From positions 1-22,863 of the forward strand of contig JBQCIO010000166.1 in NCBI GenBank assembly GCA_051953655.1: a stretch of 22,863 nt of DNA. The letters are read 5' to 3'. A model generated the notes under the pieces. That model was not told where the DNA came from. It made no database searches and saw only the letters and a program-made list of their open reading frames with translations. Shown in pieces: positions 1 to 7,235 of the stretch. The position numbers and the translations under genes are program-made. This DNA comes from JBQCHF01 sp051953655. GTDB lineage: Bacteria; Actinomycetota; Actinomycetes; Motilibacterales; Motilibacteraceae. The number at the start of each line of letters is the position of its first letter. The stretch's first letter is position 1.

Positions 1-1
1 G

Positions 2-526
2 GTCGCGGTGGCTGCGGGGATCGGGTTCGTGACCAGCAACCGGGCGGACGAGGGCCTCGGGCTCGAGCTCACCGTGCGGGAGAACTTCCTGCCCAACCCG
101 TCGTTGCGCGGCGCGGTGCCGTGGCGGCCGCGCCGGCACGCTCCGGAGCACCGGCTCGCGGAGGACCTGGTGTCCACCTACGGCGTGCGCCCCGCCGACC
201 CCGAGCTGCCGGTCGTGTCGCTGTCCGGCGGCAACCAGCAGAAGGTCATCCTCGGGCGCTGGCTGAGCACCGACGTCAAGGTGCTGGTGCTGGAGGAGCC
301 GACCGCCGGCGTGGACGTCGGCGCGAAGCACGAGCTCTACAGCCTGCTCGACGAGGCGCTCGCGCGCGGCGTCGGCGTGCTGCTGGTGTCGACCGACGTC
401 GAGGAGGTGGCGGCGGTGTGCCACCGCGCGCTGGTGTTCCGAGACGGACGCATCGTCCGCGAGATCGACCGCGAGGAGATGTCCGTGTCCACCCTGGTGT
501 CCTACTCCTCGGGAGCCGCGGCATGA
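2..526 (+). CDS. Sugar ABC transporter ATP-binding protein (RbsA/CUT2 type), C-terminal part, cut by the window edge
   Basis: This is the last 174 residues of the ATPase of a ribose-type sugar importer, which hydrolyses ATP at the inner face of the membrane. The reading frame is open from base 2, so the gene starts upstream of the window. It shows the second nucleotide-binding domain of the family: a GIGFVTSNR stretch, the ABC signature LSGGNQQKVILGRWL, a Walker B/D-loop region VLVLEEPTAGVDVGAK and the tail VFRDGRIVREI. The Walker B aspartate is replaced by Glu (LEEP instead of LDEP), and the H-loop reads VSTDVEEV without His. In this family the second domain is often degenerate, so the transporter may still be active. 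The stop overlaps the permease start as ATGA. The family call is secure; the sugar is not known from this protein. Confidence 0.9.
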   Translation, partial: VAVAAGIGFVTSNRADEGLGLELTVRENFLPNPSLRGAVPWRPRRHAPEHRLAEDLVSTYGVRPADPELPVVSLSGGNQQKVILGRWLSTDVKVLVLEEPTAGVDVGAKHELYSLLDEALARGVGVLLVSTDVEEVAAVCHRALVFRDGRIVREIDREEMSVSTLVSYSSGAAA

Positions 527-1656
527 GCGCCGCACCCGCCGCCGCGGCGGCCGCCGCACGTCCAGGCCGGCGGAGGGCCGGCGGGTCGTTCGTCGGCGCC
601 TACGGCCTCCCGGTGCTCACCGTCGTGCTGTTCGTGCTTTTCGCGGCGCTGCTGCCGTCGACCTTCCCGACGGCCACCAACCTGCGCTCGATCCTGGTCA
701 ACCAGTCGATCCCCGCGGTCCTCGCCCTGGGGGCGACGATCCCGATCGTCACCGGCCGCTTCGACCTGTCCATCGGCTACGGCATCGGCCTCGCGCACGT
801 CGTCGTGATGTCGCTGCTCGTGCAGCACGGCCTGCCCTGGCCGCTGGTGGCGCTGCTGGTGCTCGTCGGCGGGCTGCTCGTCGGGCTGGTCAACGGGGCG
901 CTGGTGGAGTTCGCGCAGATCGACTCCTTCATCGCCACCCTCGGCACCGGCAGCGTGCTCTACGCCCTCACCGGCTGGATCACCGGCGGCGGCCGCATCG
1001 TGCCCGGCCCGGGGGGACTGCCGCCGGCCTTCACCGACCTCACCAACTCCTCGTTCCTGTTCCTGCCCGTCACCTTCTGGTACGTCATCGCCATCGGCGC
1101 GGTGCTCTGGCTCACCCTCGAGCACCTGCCGGCGGGCCGCTTCCTCTACGTCGTCGGCGCCAACCCGCGGGCGGCGGACCTCGTCGGCATCCGCCGCCGG
1201 CGCGTCGTCATCGGCGCGTTCGTCGGCTCGGCGGTCGTCACGGCGTTCGCCGGCGTGCTGCTCGCCGCGCAGCAGCAGATCGGCGACCCGAGCGCCGGCC
1301 AGTCCTACCTGCTGCCGGCGTTCGTCGGCGCTCTGCTGGGCTCGACCACCATCAAGCCCGGCCGGGCGAACTCCGTCGGCACGCTGGTCTCCGTCGCGAT
1401 CCTCGCCATCGGCCTGTCCGGCCTGCAGCAGCTCGGCGCCGCGTTCTGGGTGACCCCGCTGTTCAACGGACTCACGCTGCTGGCCGCCGTCGGCGTGGCC
1501 GGCGTCGCCTCCCGCCGCCGCCAGCGGGCCGGTGCGGTCGTCGGCGCGGCCAACCGGCCGCAGGTCCCCGTACCTCCCACGTCCCCCGACGGCGCGGCCA
1601 CCCCGGCCGCTCCGGCCGTTCCCACCCCTGCCCCCACTTCGTCCAAGGAGCACTGA
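523..1656 (+). CDS. Sugar ABC transporter permease (RbsC/CUT2 type)
   Basis: Integral membrane permease of a ribose-type importer, 377 residues. I chose the ATG at 523 because it overlaps the ATPase stop as ATGA and because the open frame upstream of it has shadow-frame composition. After an Ala/Arg-rich cytoplasmic leader of about 25 residues come many hydrophobic segments, including LPVLTVVLFVLFAALLP. The family's conserved landmarks are present: a GATIPIVTGRFDLSIG stretch (usually GGIDLSVG), a TLGTGSVLYALTGWITGG stretch, and the cytoplasmic ATPase-contact loop GANPRAADLVGIRRRRVV. The last 40 or so residues form a Pro/Ala/Thr-rich hydrophilic tail, which is unusual for RbsC. It is followed without a gap by the binding-protein gene, so the three subunits form one transporter. 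Confidence 0.92.
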   Translation: MSAAPAAAAAAARPGRRRAGGSFVGAYGLPVLTVVLFVLFAALLPSTFPTATNLRSILVNQSIPAVLALGATIPIVTGRFDLSIGYGIGLAHVVVMSLLVQHGLPWPLVALLVLVGGLLVGLVNGALVEFAQIDSFIATLGTGSVLYALTGWITGGGRIVPGPGGLPPAFTDLTNSSFLFLPVTFWYVIAIGAVLWLTLEHLPAGRFLYVVGANPRAADLVGIRRRRVVIGAFVGSAVVTAFAGVLLAAQQQIGDPSAGQSYLLPAFVGALLGSTTIKPGRANSVGTLVSVAILAIGLSGLQQLGAAFWVTPLFNGLTLLAAVGVAGVASRRRQRAGAVVGAANRPQVPVPPTSPDGAATPAAPAVPTPAPTSSKEH

Positions 1657-2835
1657 ATGCTTCGGATCGCCGACCGCCCGGCCCGGGCCGTCGTCATCGC
1701 CGCCGGCCTGGTGGCCGTGCTCGGGGGCTGCTCGCGCGGCTCCACCTCCACCGGAGACGCCGCCGCGGCCGCCGGCCAGTCCGGCTCGCCCGCCGCCTCG
1801 GCGTCCTCGCCCTGCGCCGACGTCGTCGCCTCCGCCTCGGCCGCGGTCCAGGCCGCCACCGACGTGAAGGCTCCCTGGAACGGTCCCACCGACGGCCCGA
1901 AGGCCGCTGCCGGCAAGACGATCGTGTACGTCGCGCAGACGCTCACCAACCCCGGTGTGGCGGGCAACGCCAAGGGCGTGCAGGAGGCGGGCAAGGCCAT
2001 CGGCTGGAACGTCCGGGTCATCGACGGGCAGGGCGACCCGTCGGGCATCGCCGCCGCCATGGGCCAGGCCATCGCGCTCAAGCCCGACGGCATCGTCGTC
2101 GGCGGCTTCGACCCCGGTTCGGTGAGCGCCCAGATCAAGCAGGCCAACGACGCGAACATCCCGATCGTCGGCTGGCACGCGCTGGCCACCCCTGGCCCGA
2201 GCGACAACCCGAAGCTGTTCAGCAACGTCACGACCAAGGTCGAGGACGTCGCGAAGATCAGCGCCGACTACATCATCGCGAAGTCCGGCGGGAAGGCGGG
2301 CGTGGTCGTCTTCACCGACAACTCCATCCCGTTCGCGGCCGGCAAGGCGAAGATGATCGAGCAGGAGCTGGCCACCTGCAGCGGGGTCAAGCTGCTGCAG
2401 GAGGAGAACATCCCGATCCCGGACGCGGGCACCCGCACCCCGCAGGAGTTCTCCTCGCTGGTCTCCAAGCTCGGCGCCGACTGGAACTACTCGGTCGCCA
2501 TCAACGACCTCTACTTCGACAACGCCGCCACGCCGCTGCGGGCCGCCGGCAAGCAGGGCAACGGCGCGCCGTACAACGTCGGTGCCGGCGACGGCTCGGA
2601 GGCCGCGTTCCAGCGCGTCGCCAGCGGCCAGTACCAGGCGGCCACCGTGCCCGAGCCGCTCAACCAGGAGGGCTGGCAGATCGTCGACGAGTTCAACCGC
2701 GCGTTCAACAGCCAGGCCGCCAGCGGCTACGTGCCGGCCGTGCACGTGACGGACTCGAGCAACGTCGGCAGCACGACGTCCTGGGACCCGGACAACGGCT
2801 ACCGCGACGTGTACCGGAAGATCTGGGGCAAGTGA
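1657..2835 (+). CDS. Lipoprotein sugar-binding protein of the CUT2 ABC transporter
   Basis: Extracellular solute-binding subunit, 392 residues. It starts with a lipoprotein signal peptide: a basic N terminus, the hydrophobic stretch VVIAAGLVAVLGG, then the lipidated Cys at residue 25, followed by a Ser/Thr/Ala-rich linker. The mature part has the periplasmic-binding-protein 4 (ribose/xylose-type) pattern: KTIVYVAQTLTNPGVAGNAKG, then ALKPDGIVVGGFDPGSV and NIPIVGWHAL. The ATG directly abuts the permease stop, and AAGGAG lies about 9 bases upstream inside the permease gene. The ligand cannot be read from the sequence; the downstream idonate/ketogluconate enzymes suggest a sugar acid or related polyol. 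A strong hairpin follows 34 bases after the stop and may protect this message. Confidence 0.9.
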   Translation: MLRIADRPARAVVIAAGLVAVLGGCSRGSTSTGDAAAAAGQSGSPAASASSPCADVVASASAAVQAATDVKAPWNGPTDGPKAAAGKTIVYVAQTLTNPGVAGNAKGVQEAGKAIGWNVRVIDGQGDPSGIAAAMGQAIALKPDGIVVGGFDPGSVSAQIKQANDANIPIVGWHALATPGPSDNPKLFSNVTTKVEDVAKISADYIIAKSGGKAGVVVFTDNSIPFAAGKAKMIEQELATCSGVKLLQEENIPIPDAGTRTPQEFSSLVSKLGADWNYSVAINDLYFDNAATPLRAAGKQGNGAPYNVGAGDGSEAAFQRVASGQYQAATVPEPLNQEGWQIVDEFNRAFNSQAASGYVPAVHVTDSSNVGSTTSWDPDNGYRDVYRKIWGK

Positions 2836-3911
2836 CGCCGCTGCGCGTCACGGTCTGCGTCCCGCTCACCGACGACCCGACGGCCGCCGTCCACGCGGCC
2901 GTCGGGTCGTCGGGGGCCGACCACGAGGTCGAGGTGCGGTACGAGCCCGATCTCCTGGCCCCGCAACGCTTCCCGGCCGACCACCGGGGCGACCCGGAGT
3001 TCCGCCGCACCGGGGCGCAGCAGGAGCGGTGGGACGAGCTGCTGGGCACGACCGACGTCGCCCTGGGCATCCCCGGCGACGGTCCGGACGGCCTGCGGCA
3101 GCTGGTGCGGACAGCACCCGGGCTGCGCTGGGTGCAGGGGACCGCGGCCGGGACGGGGGAGCAGCTGCTGTCCGCCGGGTGGTCGGCGGACGACCTGGCG
3201 CGGGTCAGGGTCACCAGCGCGGCCGGCCTGCACGCCGAACCGCTCACCGAGTTCGCCCTGTCCGGTCTGCTCGCCCTGCTCAAGGACCACGACGTGCTGC
3301 GGCAGGCCAGCGCGGACCGGCAGTGGCTGCCCCGCTGGCCGATGCGGCAGCTCGCCGGCAGCACGGTCGCCGTGCTCGGCATGGGCGGCATCGGCCGCCG
3401 GCTGGCCGCAGCCCTGGCCGCCCTGGGCGCCGAGGTGGTGGCGGTGCGACGCCGCCCCGACGCCGGCTCCGACGAGGTGTCGGAGGTAGTCGACCGGACC
3501 GTCGGCCTGGACGACCTCGACGACCTCCTCCCGCAGGTGGACGCCGTCGTCTCCACGCTGCCCGGCACCCCGGCCACCCGCGGCCTTCTCGACGCCGGCC
3601 GGCTGGCCCTGCTGCCGCCGCACGCGATCGTCGTCAACGTCGGCCGGGGGAGCGTGGTCGACAGCGGCGCCCTGGTGGCCGCGCTGGACGCCGGCCGGCT
3701 GCGCGGCGCCGCGCTGGACGTGACCGACGTCGAGCCGCTGCCCGCCGGCTCGCCGCTCTGGGGACGGCCCGACGTGGTCCTCAGTCCGCACACGGCCGCG
3801 CTCACCGTGGAGGAGGACCGCAGGATCATCGCGCTGTTCGCGGACAACCTCGCCCGGTTCCTCACCGGCAGACCGCTGCGCAACCTCGTCGACCCGGCGC
3901 ACGGCTACTGA
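2832..3911 (+). CDS. D-isomer-specific 2-hydroxyacid dehydrogenase (possible 2-ketoaldonate reductase)
   Basis: NAD(P)-dependent dehydrogenase of the D-2-hydroxyacid family, 359 residues, reducing a 2-keto acid or oxidising a D-2-hydroxy acid. The nucleotide-binding motif GMGGIG is at residues 183-188. The catalytic triad is complete: Arg272 in NVGRGS, Glu301 in DVEPLP and His320 in SPHTA. The GTG start overlaps the binding-protein stop by 4 bases, and RVTVCVPL right after it is a typical first strand. The family includes glyoxylate/hydroxypyruvate reductases and the E. coli GhrB-type 2-ketoaldonate reductase. Because IdnO and IdnD homologues follow, reduction of a 2-keto-hexonate such as 2-keto-L-gulonate is a reasonable inference, but substrate residues cannot be assigned by eye. 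Confidence 0.88.
   Translation: MTPLRVTVCVPLTDDPTAAVHAAVGSSGADHEVEVRYEPDLLAPQRFPADHRGDPEFRRTGAQQERWDELLGTTDVALGIPGDGPDGLRQLVRTAPGLRWVQGTAAGTGEQLLSAGWSADDLARVRVTSAAGLHAEPLTEFALSGLLALLKDHDVLRQASADRQWLPRWPMRQLAGSTVAVLGMGGIGRRLAAALAALGAEVVAVRRRPDAGSDEVSEVVDRTVGLDDLDDLLPQVDAVVSTLPGTPATRGLLDAGRLALLPPHAIVVNVGRGSVVDSGALVAALDAGRLRGAALDVTDVEPLPAGSPLWGRPDVVLSPHTAALTVEEDRRIIALFADNLARFLTGRPLRNLVDPAHGY
2869..2913. repeat. Perfect 19-bp inverted repeat with 7-base loop inside the 5' end of the hydroxyacid dehydrogenase gene
   Basis: Arms CCGACGACCCGACGGCCGC (2869-2887) and GCGGCCGTCGGGTCGTCGG (2895-2913) are exact reverse complements, separated by CGTCCAC. The stem would begin 34 bases after the binding-protein stop and 37 bases into the next coding region. 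No T-run follows. A hairpin there could slow decay of the upstream transport mRNA or lower expression of the downstream enzymes, as intercistronic hairpins do in other sugar-transport operons. Confidence 0.85.
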
Positions 3912-3989
3912 CAGCCCCAACGGCGCTCGGCGGGCATGACTCCGACGTGCTGCAGGACATTTTCGATCAGAACGAGCAGGGAGAACAGC

Positions 3990-4769
3990 GTGACGAGCCA
4001 CCCGATGTTCGACGTCAGCGGCCAGGTGGCCCTGGTGACCGGCTCCAGCCGGGGGATCGGACGGGCGCTGGCCGCCGGGCTGCTCGAGGCCGGCTGCACC
4101 GTCGTGCTCAACGGCCGTGACCCGGGTGCGCTGGAGGAGGCCCGAGGAGCGCTCGAGCCGTCGGCGGCGCAGGGCGCCTCGGTCCACGTGGTCCCCTTCG
4201 ACAACGCGGACCCCGCCGCGGTCGTCGAGGGTGTGGCGCGGGCGGAGGAGCTCGCCGGGCCGCTGGACATCGTGGTGTGCAACACCGGGGCCCAGCACCG
4301 CTCGCCGATCCTGGAGTTCGCCGACAGCGACTGGTTCCGGCTGCTGGACACCAACCTGACCAGCGCCTTCCTGGTGGCCCGGGAGGCAGGACGCCGGATG
4401 GCGCCGCGTGGACGCGGCAAGATCGTGACGGTGTGCAGCCTGCAGAGCGAGGTGAGCCGGCCCGGCATCGCCCCCTACGCGGCCACCAAGGGCGCGCTGA
4501 AGATGCTCACCAAGGGCATGTGCGCGGACCTCGCCGGCCACGGCATCCAGGTGAACGGCCTCGGGCCGGGCTACTTCGAGACCGAGCTGACCGCCGCCCT
4601 GGTGGCCGACGAGGAGTTCAGCGCCTGGGTGCGGCGGCGCACGCCGGCCGGCCGCTGGGGCAGGGTCGAGGACCTCGTCGGCACGCTCCTGTGGCTGGTC
4701 AGCCCCGCCTCCGACTTCGTCAACGGCCAGGTGGTCTACGTCGACGGCGGGATGCTCTCGGTCCTGTGA
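3990..4769 (+). CDS. idnO: SDR oxidoreductase, gluconate 5-dehydrogenase (5-ketogluconate reductase) type
   Basis: Short-chain dehydrogenase, 259 residues, probably interconverting 5-keto-D-gluconate and D-gluconate with NAD(P)H. The cofactor motif TGSSRGIG is near residue 15, and the catalytic Ser150, Tyr163 and Lys167 lie in CSLQSEVSRPGIAPYAATKG. The stretches CSLQSE, KGALKMLTKGM, GPGYFETELT, RTPAGRWG and DFVNGQVVYVDGGM closely follow the IdnO/Ga5DH pattern. The usual NAG motif reads NTG. The frame is open from an ATG at 3936, but I prefer the GTG at 3990: GCAGGGAGA sits at the right distance before it, and the extra 18 residues have no family counterpart. It lies 78 bases after the hydroxyacid dehydrogenase and 59 bases before idnD, consistent with one operon. 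Confidence 0.85.
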   Translation: MTSHPMFDVSGQVALVTGSSRGIGRALAAGLLEAGCTVVLNGRDPGALEEARGALEPSAAQGASVHVVPFDNADPAAVVEGVARAEELAGPLDIVVCNTGAQHRSPILEFADSDWFRLLDTNLTSAFLVAREAGRRMAPRGRGKIVTVCSLQSEVSRPGIAPYAATKGALKMLTKGMCADLAGHGIQVNGLGPGYFETELTAALVADEEFSAWVRRRTPAGRWGRVEDLVGTLLWLVSPASDFVNGQVVYVDGGMLSVL

Positions 4770-4828
4770 CCGGATTGGCGTGACGAGAGTCCGATCCGCG
4801 AGAAACCCAGCGAGGCGAGGAGGAACCG

Positions 4829-5866
4829 GTGCTTGCGTGCGTGGTCCACGGAGTGCACGACCTGCGGGTGGAGGAGCTGCCCGACCCGGAGCCCGGTCCC
4901 GGGGAGACGCTGGTGCGGATCGCCTACGGCGGCATCTGCGGCTCGGACCTGCACTACTACCACCGCGGCGGCGTCGGGGACTTCCGGCTGCGCGAGCCGA
5001 TGGTGCTCGGCCACGAGGTGGTCGGCACGGTGGCGGCGCACGGCCCCGGCGGAGGTGACGGCGTGGCCGGGCTCCCCGAGGGGGCGCCGGTGGCGGTGCA
5101 CCCCGCCCGCCCGTGCGGGCGCTGCCGGGAGTGCACCTCCGGCCGGCGCAACGTGTGCCGGGACGCCGGCTACCTCGGCAGCGCCGCACGGTTCCCGCAC
5201 GTGCAGGGCGGGTTCGCCCAGCTGCTCGTCGTGCCCTCGGACCGCCTGGTGCCGCTCCCCGCCGGGCTGAGCCTGGAGCGCGCCGCGCTCGCCGAGCCGA
5301 CGGCGGTGGCCCTGCACGCGGTGAGCCGGGCCGGCGACGTCGCCGGCCGCGAGGTGCTGGTGACCGGCGCCGGTCCCATCGGCTGCCTGGTCGTCGTCGC
5401 GCTGCGGGCGGCCGGGGCCGGGCGGATCGTCGTGAGCGACCTGGTCGACGAGGCGCTGGCCGTGGCGAGCGCCGTGGGGGCGGACGCGGTGGTCCGCGCC
5501 GACCGGCCCGAGGACCCGGCGTGGCCCACCGAGGCGGACGTCGTCGTGGAGGCCTCGGGTTCGCCGGCCGGGCTGGCCAGCGCGCTGGCGCACGTGCGGC
5601 GCGGTGGGCGCGTGGTGGCCCTCGGCCTGCTCCCGCCGGGCGACTCCCCGGTGGCGGGCAACCTTCTGGTCACCCGCGAGATCGAGCTGGTCGGCGCGTT
5701 CCGCTTCGACGCCGAGCTCACGGACGCCGTCGCCCTGCTCGCCTCGTCCGACGACGTCGCCGCCCCGGTGGTCACCGCGGTCCGGCCGGCGAAGGACGCC
5801 GTGGAGGCGATCGAGCTGGCCGGTGACCGGCGCCGCGCGTGCAAGGTGCTGCTCGACCTCTCCTGA
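4829..5866 (+). CDS. idnD: Zinc-dependent alcohol dehydrogenase, L-idonate 5-dehydrogenase type
   Basis: Medium-chain zinc dehydrogenase, 345 residues, probably oxidising L-idonate to 5-keto-D-gluconate with NAD(P)+. Catalytic-zinc residues are visible as Cys37 in GGICGSDLHYY and His62-Glu63 in GHEVVG. The structural zinc site is complete with Cys96, Cys99, Cys102 and Cys110. The Rossmann motif is GAGPIGCLVVV. The HYYHRGGVGDFRLREPMVLGHE stretch (split here: HYYHRGGVGDF, RLREPMVLGHE) is characteristic of IdnD relative to sorbitol or threonine dehydrogenases. The GTG start follows GCGAGGAGG by a few bases. It is the last gene before a hairpin at 5882. With the IdnO homologue just upstream it would link L-idonate to gluconate. 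Another polyol or aldonate remains possible. Confidence 0.85.
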   Translation: MLACVVHGVHDLRVEELPDPEPGPGETLVRIAYGGICGSDLHYYHRGGVGDFRLREPMVLGHEVVGTVAAHGPGGGDGVAGLPEGAPVAVHPARPCGRCRECTSGRRNVCRDAGYLGSAARFPHVQGGFAQLLVVPSDRLVPLPAGLSLERAALAEPTAVALHAVSRAGDVAGREVLVTGAGPIGCLVVVALRAAGAGRIVVSDLVDEALAVASAVGADAVVRADRPEDPAWPTEADVVVEASGSPAGLASALAHVRRGGRVVALGLLPPGDSPVAGNLLVTREIELVGAFRFDAELTDAVALLASSDDVAAPVVTAVRPAKDAVEAIELAGDRRRACKVLLDLS

Positions 5867-5881
5867 GGGCTGAGGACCGGG

Positions 5882-5914
5882 CCGGCCCGGCGCCGCCGAT
5901 GGGCGTCGGGCCGG
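5882..5914 (+). terminator. GC-rich hairpin after idnD, probable terminator
   Basis: Arms CCGGCCCGGCGCC (5882-5894) and GGCGTCGGGCCGG (5902-5914) pair at 12 of 13 positions around a 7-base loop, starting 15 bases after the idnD stop. There is no T-run, as is common for actinobacterial terminators. The remaining intergenic bases to 6033 hold a TAGACT hexamer at 5929-5934 that could be a -10 element, but I see no convincing -35 partner. Confidence 0.65.
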
Positions 5915-6033
5915 GCACACCCCCTCGCTAGACTCGGACCGGTCGTCCGGCGGCGCGGGTCGGGTGCTGCTCCCGCGCGCACCGGGCTCGTCGATGTCGC
6001 CGGCCCCGGTCGATCCGCTGCGAGGAGGAGGAC

Positions 6034-7233
6034 GTGCTCCGTACGTTCCGCGGGGCGTTCCTCGTCACGGCCGTCGCCCTGGTCCTCGGCCTGCTCTACG
6101 GCGGGCTGGAGGGGCTGGCCCTCACCGCGATCCTGGGCGTCCTCGAGTTCACCTTCAGCTTCGACAACGCGGTGGTGAACGCCAAGGTCCTCGGGCGGAT
6201 GAGCGCGAGCTGGCAGCGGCTCTTCCTCACCGTGGGCATCGCGATCGCGGTGTTCGGGATGCGCTTCCTGTTCCCGCTGCTGGTCGTGTCGGTGACCGCC
6301 GCGCTGGCCCCGGACGAGGCGCTGCGCCTGGCGTTCGCCGGCGGGACCTCGGAGGAGCCGGGCACCTACGCCCACCAGCTGCAGCAGGCGCACCCCATGA
6401 TCGCCGCCTTCGGCGGGATCTTCCTGCTGCTGATCTTCCTCGACTTCGTCCTGGACGCCGAGCGCGAGGTCTCCTGGCTGTCCTGGCTGGAGAAGCCGCT
6501 GGCCCGCATCGGCAAGCTGGACCAGCTCCCGGTCGTGGTCGCGCTGGTCGCGCTGGTGGTGGTCGCCGAGACCCTCGCCGGCGACGACGCCGAGACCGTC
6601 CTGGTGGCCGGTGCCCTGGGCGCGGCCACCTACCTCGTCGTCAACGCGGGCGGCTCGCTGCTGGAGGAGCGGGTGCTCGAGGAGAGCGAGTCACCGGCGT
6701 CACCGCCGGTGGAGGACGGCAGCCGGGCGGCCGGGATCCACGGCACCGCGCCCCTGGCGGCCGAGCTCGCCCTGCTCACCGGCCGGGCCGCGTTCATGTC
6801 GTTCCTCTACCTCGAGGTGCTCGACGCCTCCTTCAGCTTCGACGGCGTCATCGGCGCGTTCGCCATCACCTCGGACCCGGTGATCATCGCGCTCGGGCTG
6901 GGCCTCATCGGTGCGATCTTCGTGCGCTCCCTCACGGTCCACCTGGTGCGGCAGCGCACGCTCGGCCGCTACGTCTACCTCGAGCACGGCGCGCACTGGT
7001 CGATCGGCGTGCTCGCCGTGGTGCTGCTGGTGAGCATCGCGCACGAGGTGCCGGAGGTGGTGACCGGCTGCATCGGCATCGCCTTCATCGGCGCCGCCTA
7101 CCTCTCGTCCCTCGGCCGCAACCACCGGCTGGACCGAGCGGCCGCCCAGAACGGCGCGGGCGGCGCGGCCGGCGCGGCCGCCGCGGCGGACGGGCCGGCC
7201 GCACCCACCGAGCGGAGCCGCAGGGCCGGCTGA
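6034..7233 (+). CDS. DUF475 / TerC-like integral membrane protein
   Basis: Polytopic membrane protein, 399 residues, of the DUF475 family, which is related to TerC-type putative metal-ion transporters. Two internal repeats carry the family's acidic motif: EFTFSFDNAVVNAKVL with Asp44, and LDASFSFDGVIGAFAIT with Asp270. They sit in hydrophobic segments and support a duplicated-fold transporter. Other segments include GIFLLLIFLDFVLDAEREVSW and LPVVVALVALVVVAETLAG. The last 45 or so residues are an Ala/Gly-rich hydrophilic tail. The GTG start is fixed by GAGGAGGAG four bases upstream. The gene appears to stand alone between the idn-type operon and the convergent IclR gene, 2 bases from the latter's stop. 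Transport of a divalent metal is a family-level guess; no substrate is shown here. Confidence 0.88.
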   Translation: MLRTFRGAFLVTAVALVLGLLYGGLEGLALTAILGVLEFTFSFDNAVVNAKVLGRMSASWQRLFLTVGIAIAVFGMRFLFPLLVVSVTAALAPDEALRLAFAGGTSEEPGTYAHQLQQAHPMIAAFGGIFLLLIFLDFVLDAEREVSWLSWLEKPLARIGKLDQLPVVVALVALVVVAETLAGDDAETVLVAGALGAATYLVVNAGGSLLEERVLEESESPASPPVEDGSRAAGIHGTAPLAAELALLTGRAAFMSFLYLEVLDASFSFDGVIGAFAITSDPVIIALGLGLIGAIFVRSLTVHLVRQRTLGRYVYLEHGAHWSIGVLAVVLLVSIAHEVPEVVTGCIGIAFIGAAYLSSLGRNHRLDRAAAQNGAGGAAGAAAAADGPAAPTERSRRAG

Positions 7234-7235
7234 GC

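Noticed and set aside
502..2745. 747-codon open frame on the minus strand
   Set aside because: It is antisense to the permease and binding-protein genes, has a low-complexity Arg/Gly/Asp/Val composition and no recognisable domain. Long antisense frames are expected at this GC content.
4771..4798. Short dyad CGGATTGG / CCGATCCG between idnO and idnD
   Set aside because: Only 7 of 8 pairs with a 12-base loop. It is weak for this GC content and could be chance.
5915..6033. Manganese (yybP-ykoY) riboswitch before the DUF475/TerC-like gene
   Set aside because: TerC-like genes are sometimes preceded by this riboswitch, but I see none of its conserved loop sequences in this short leader.
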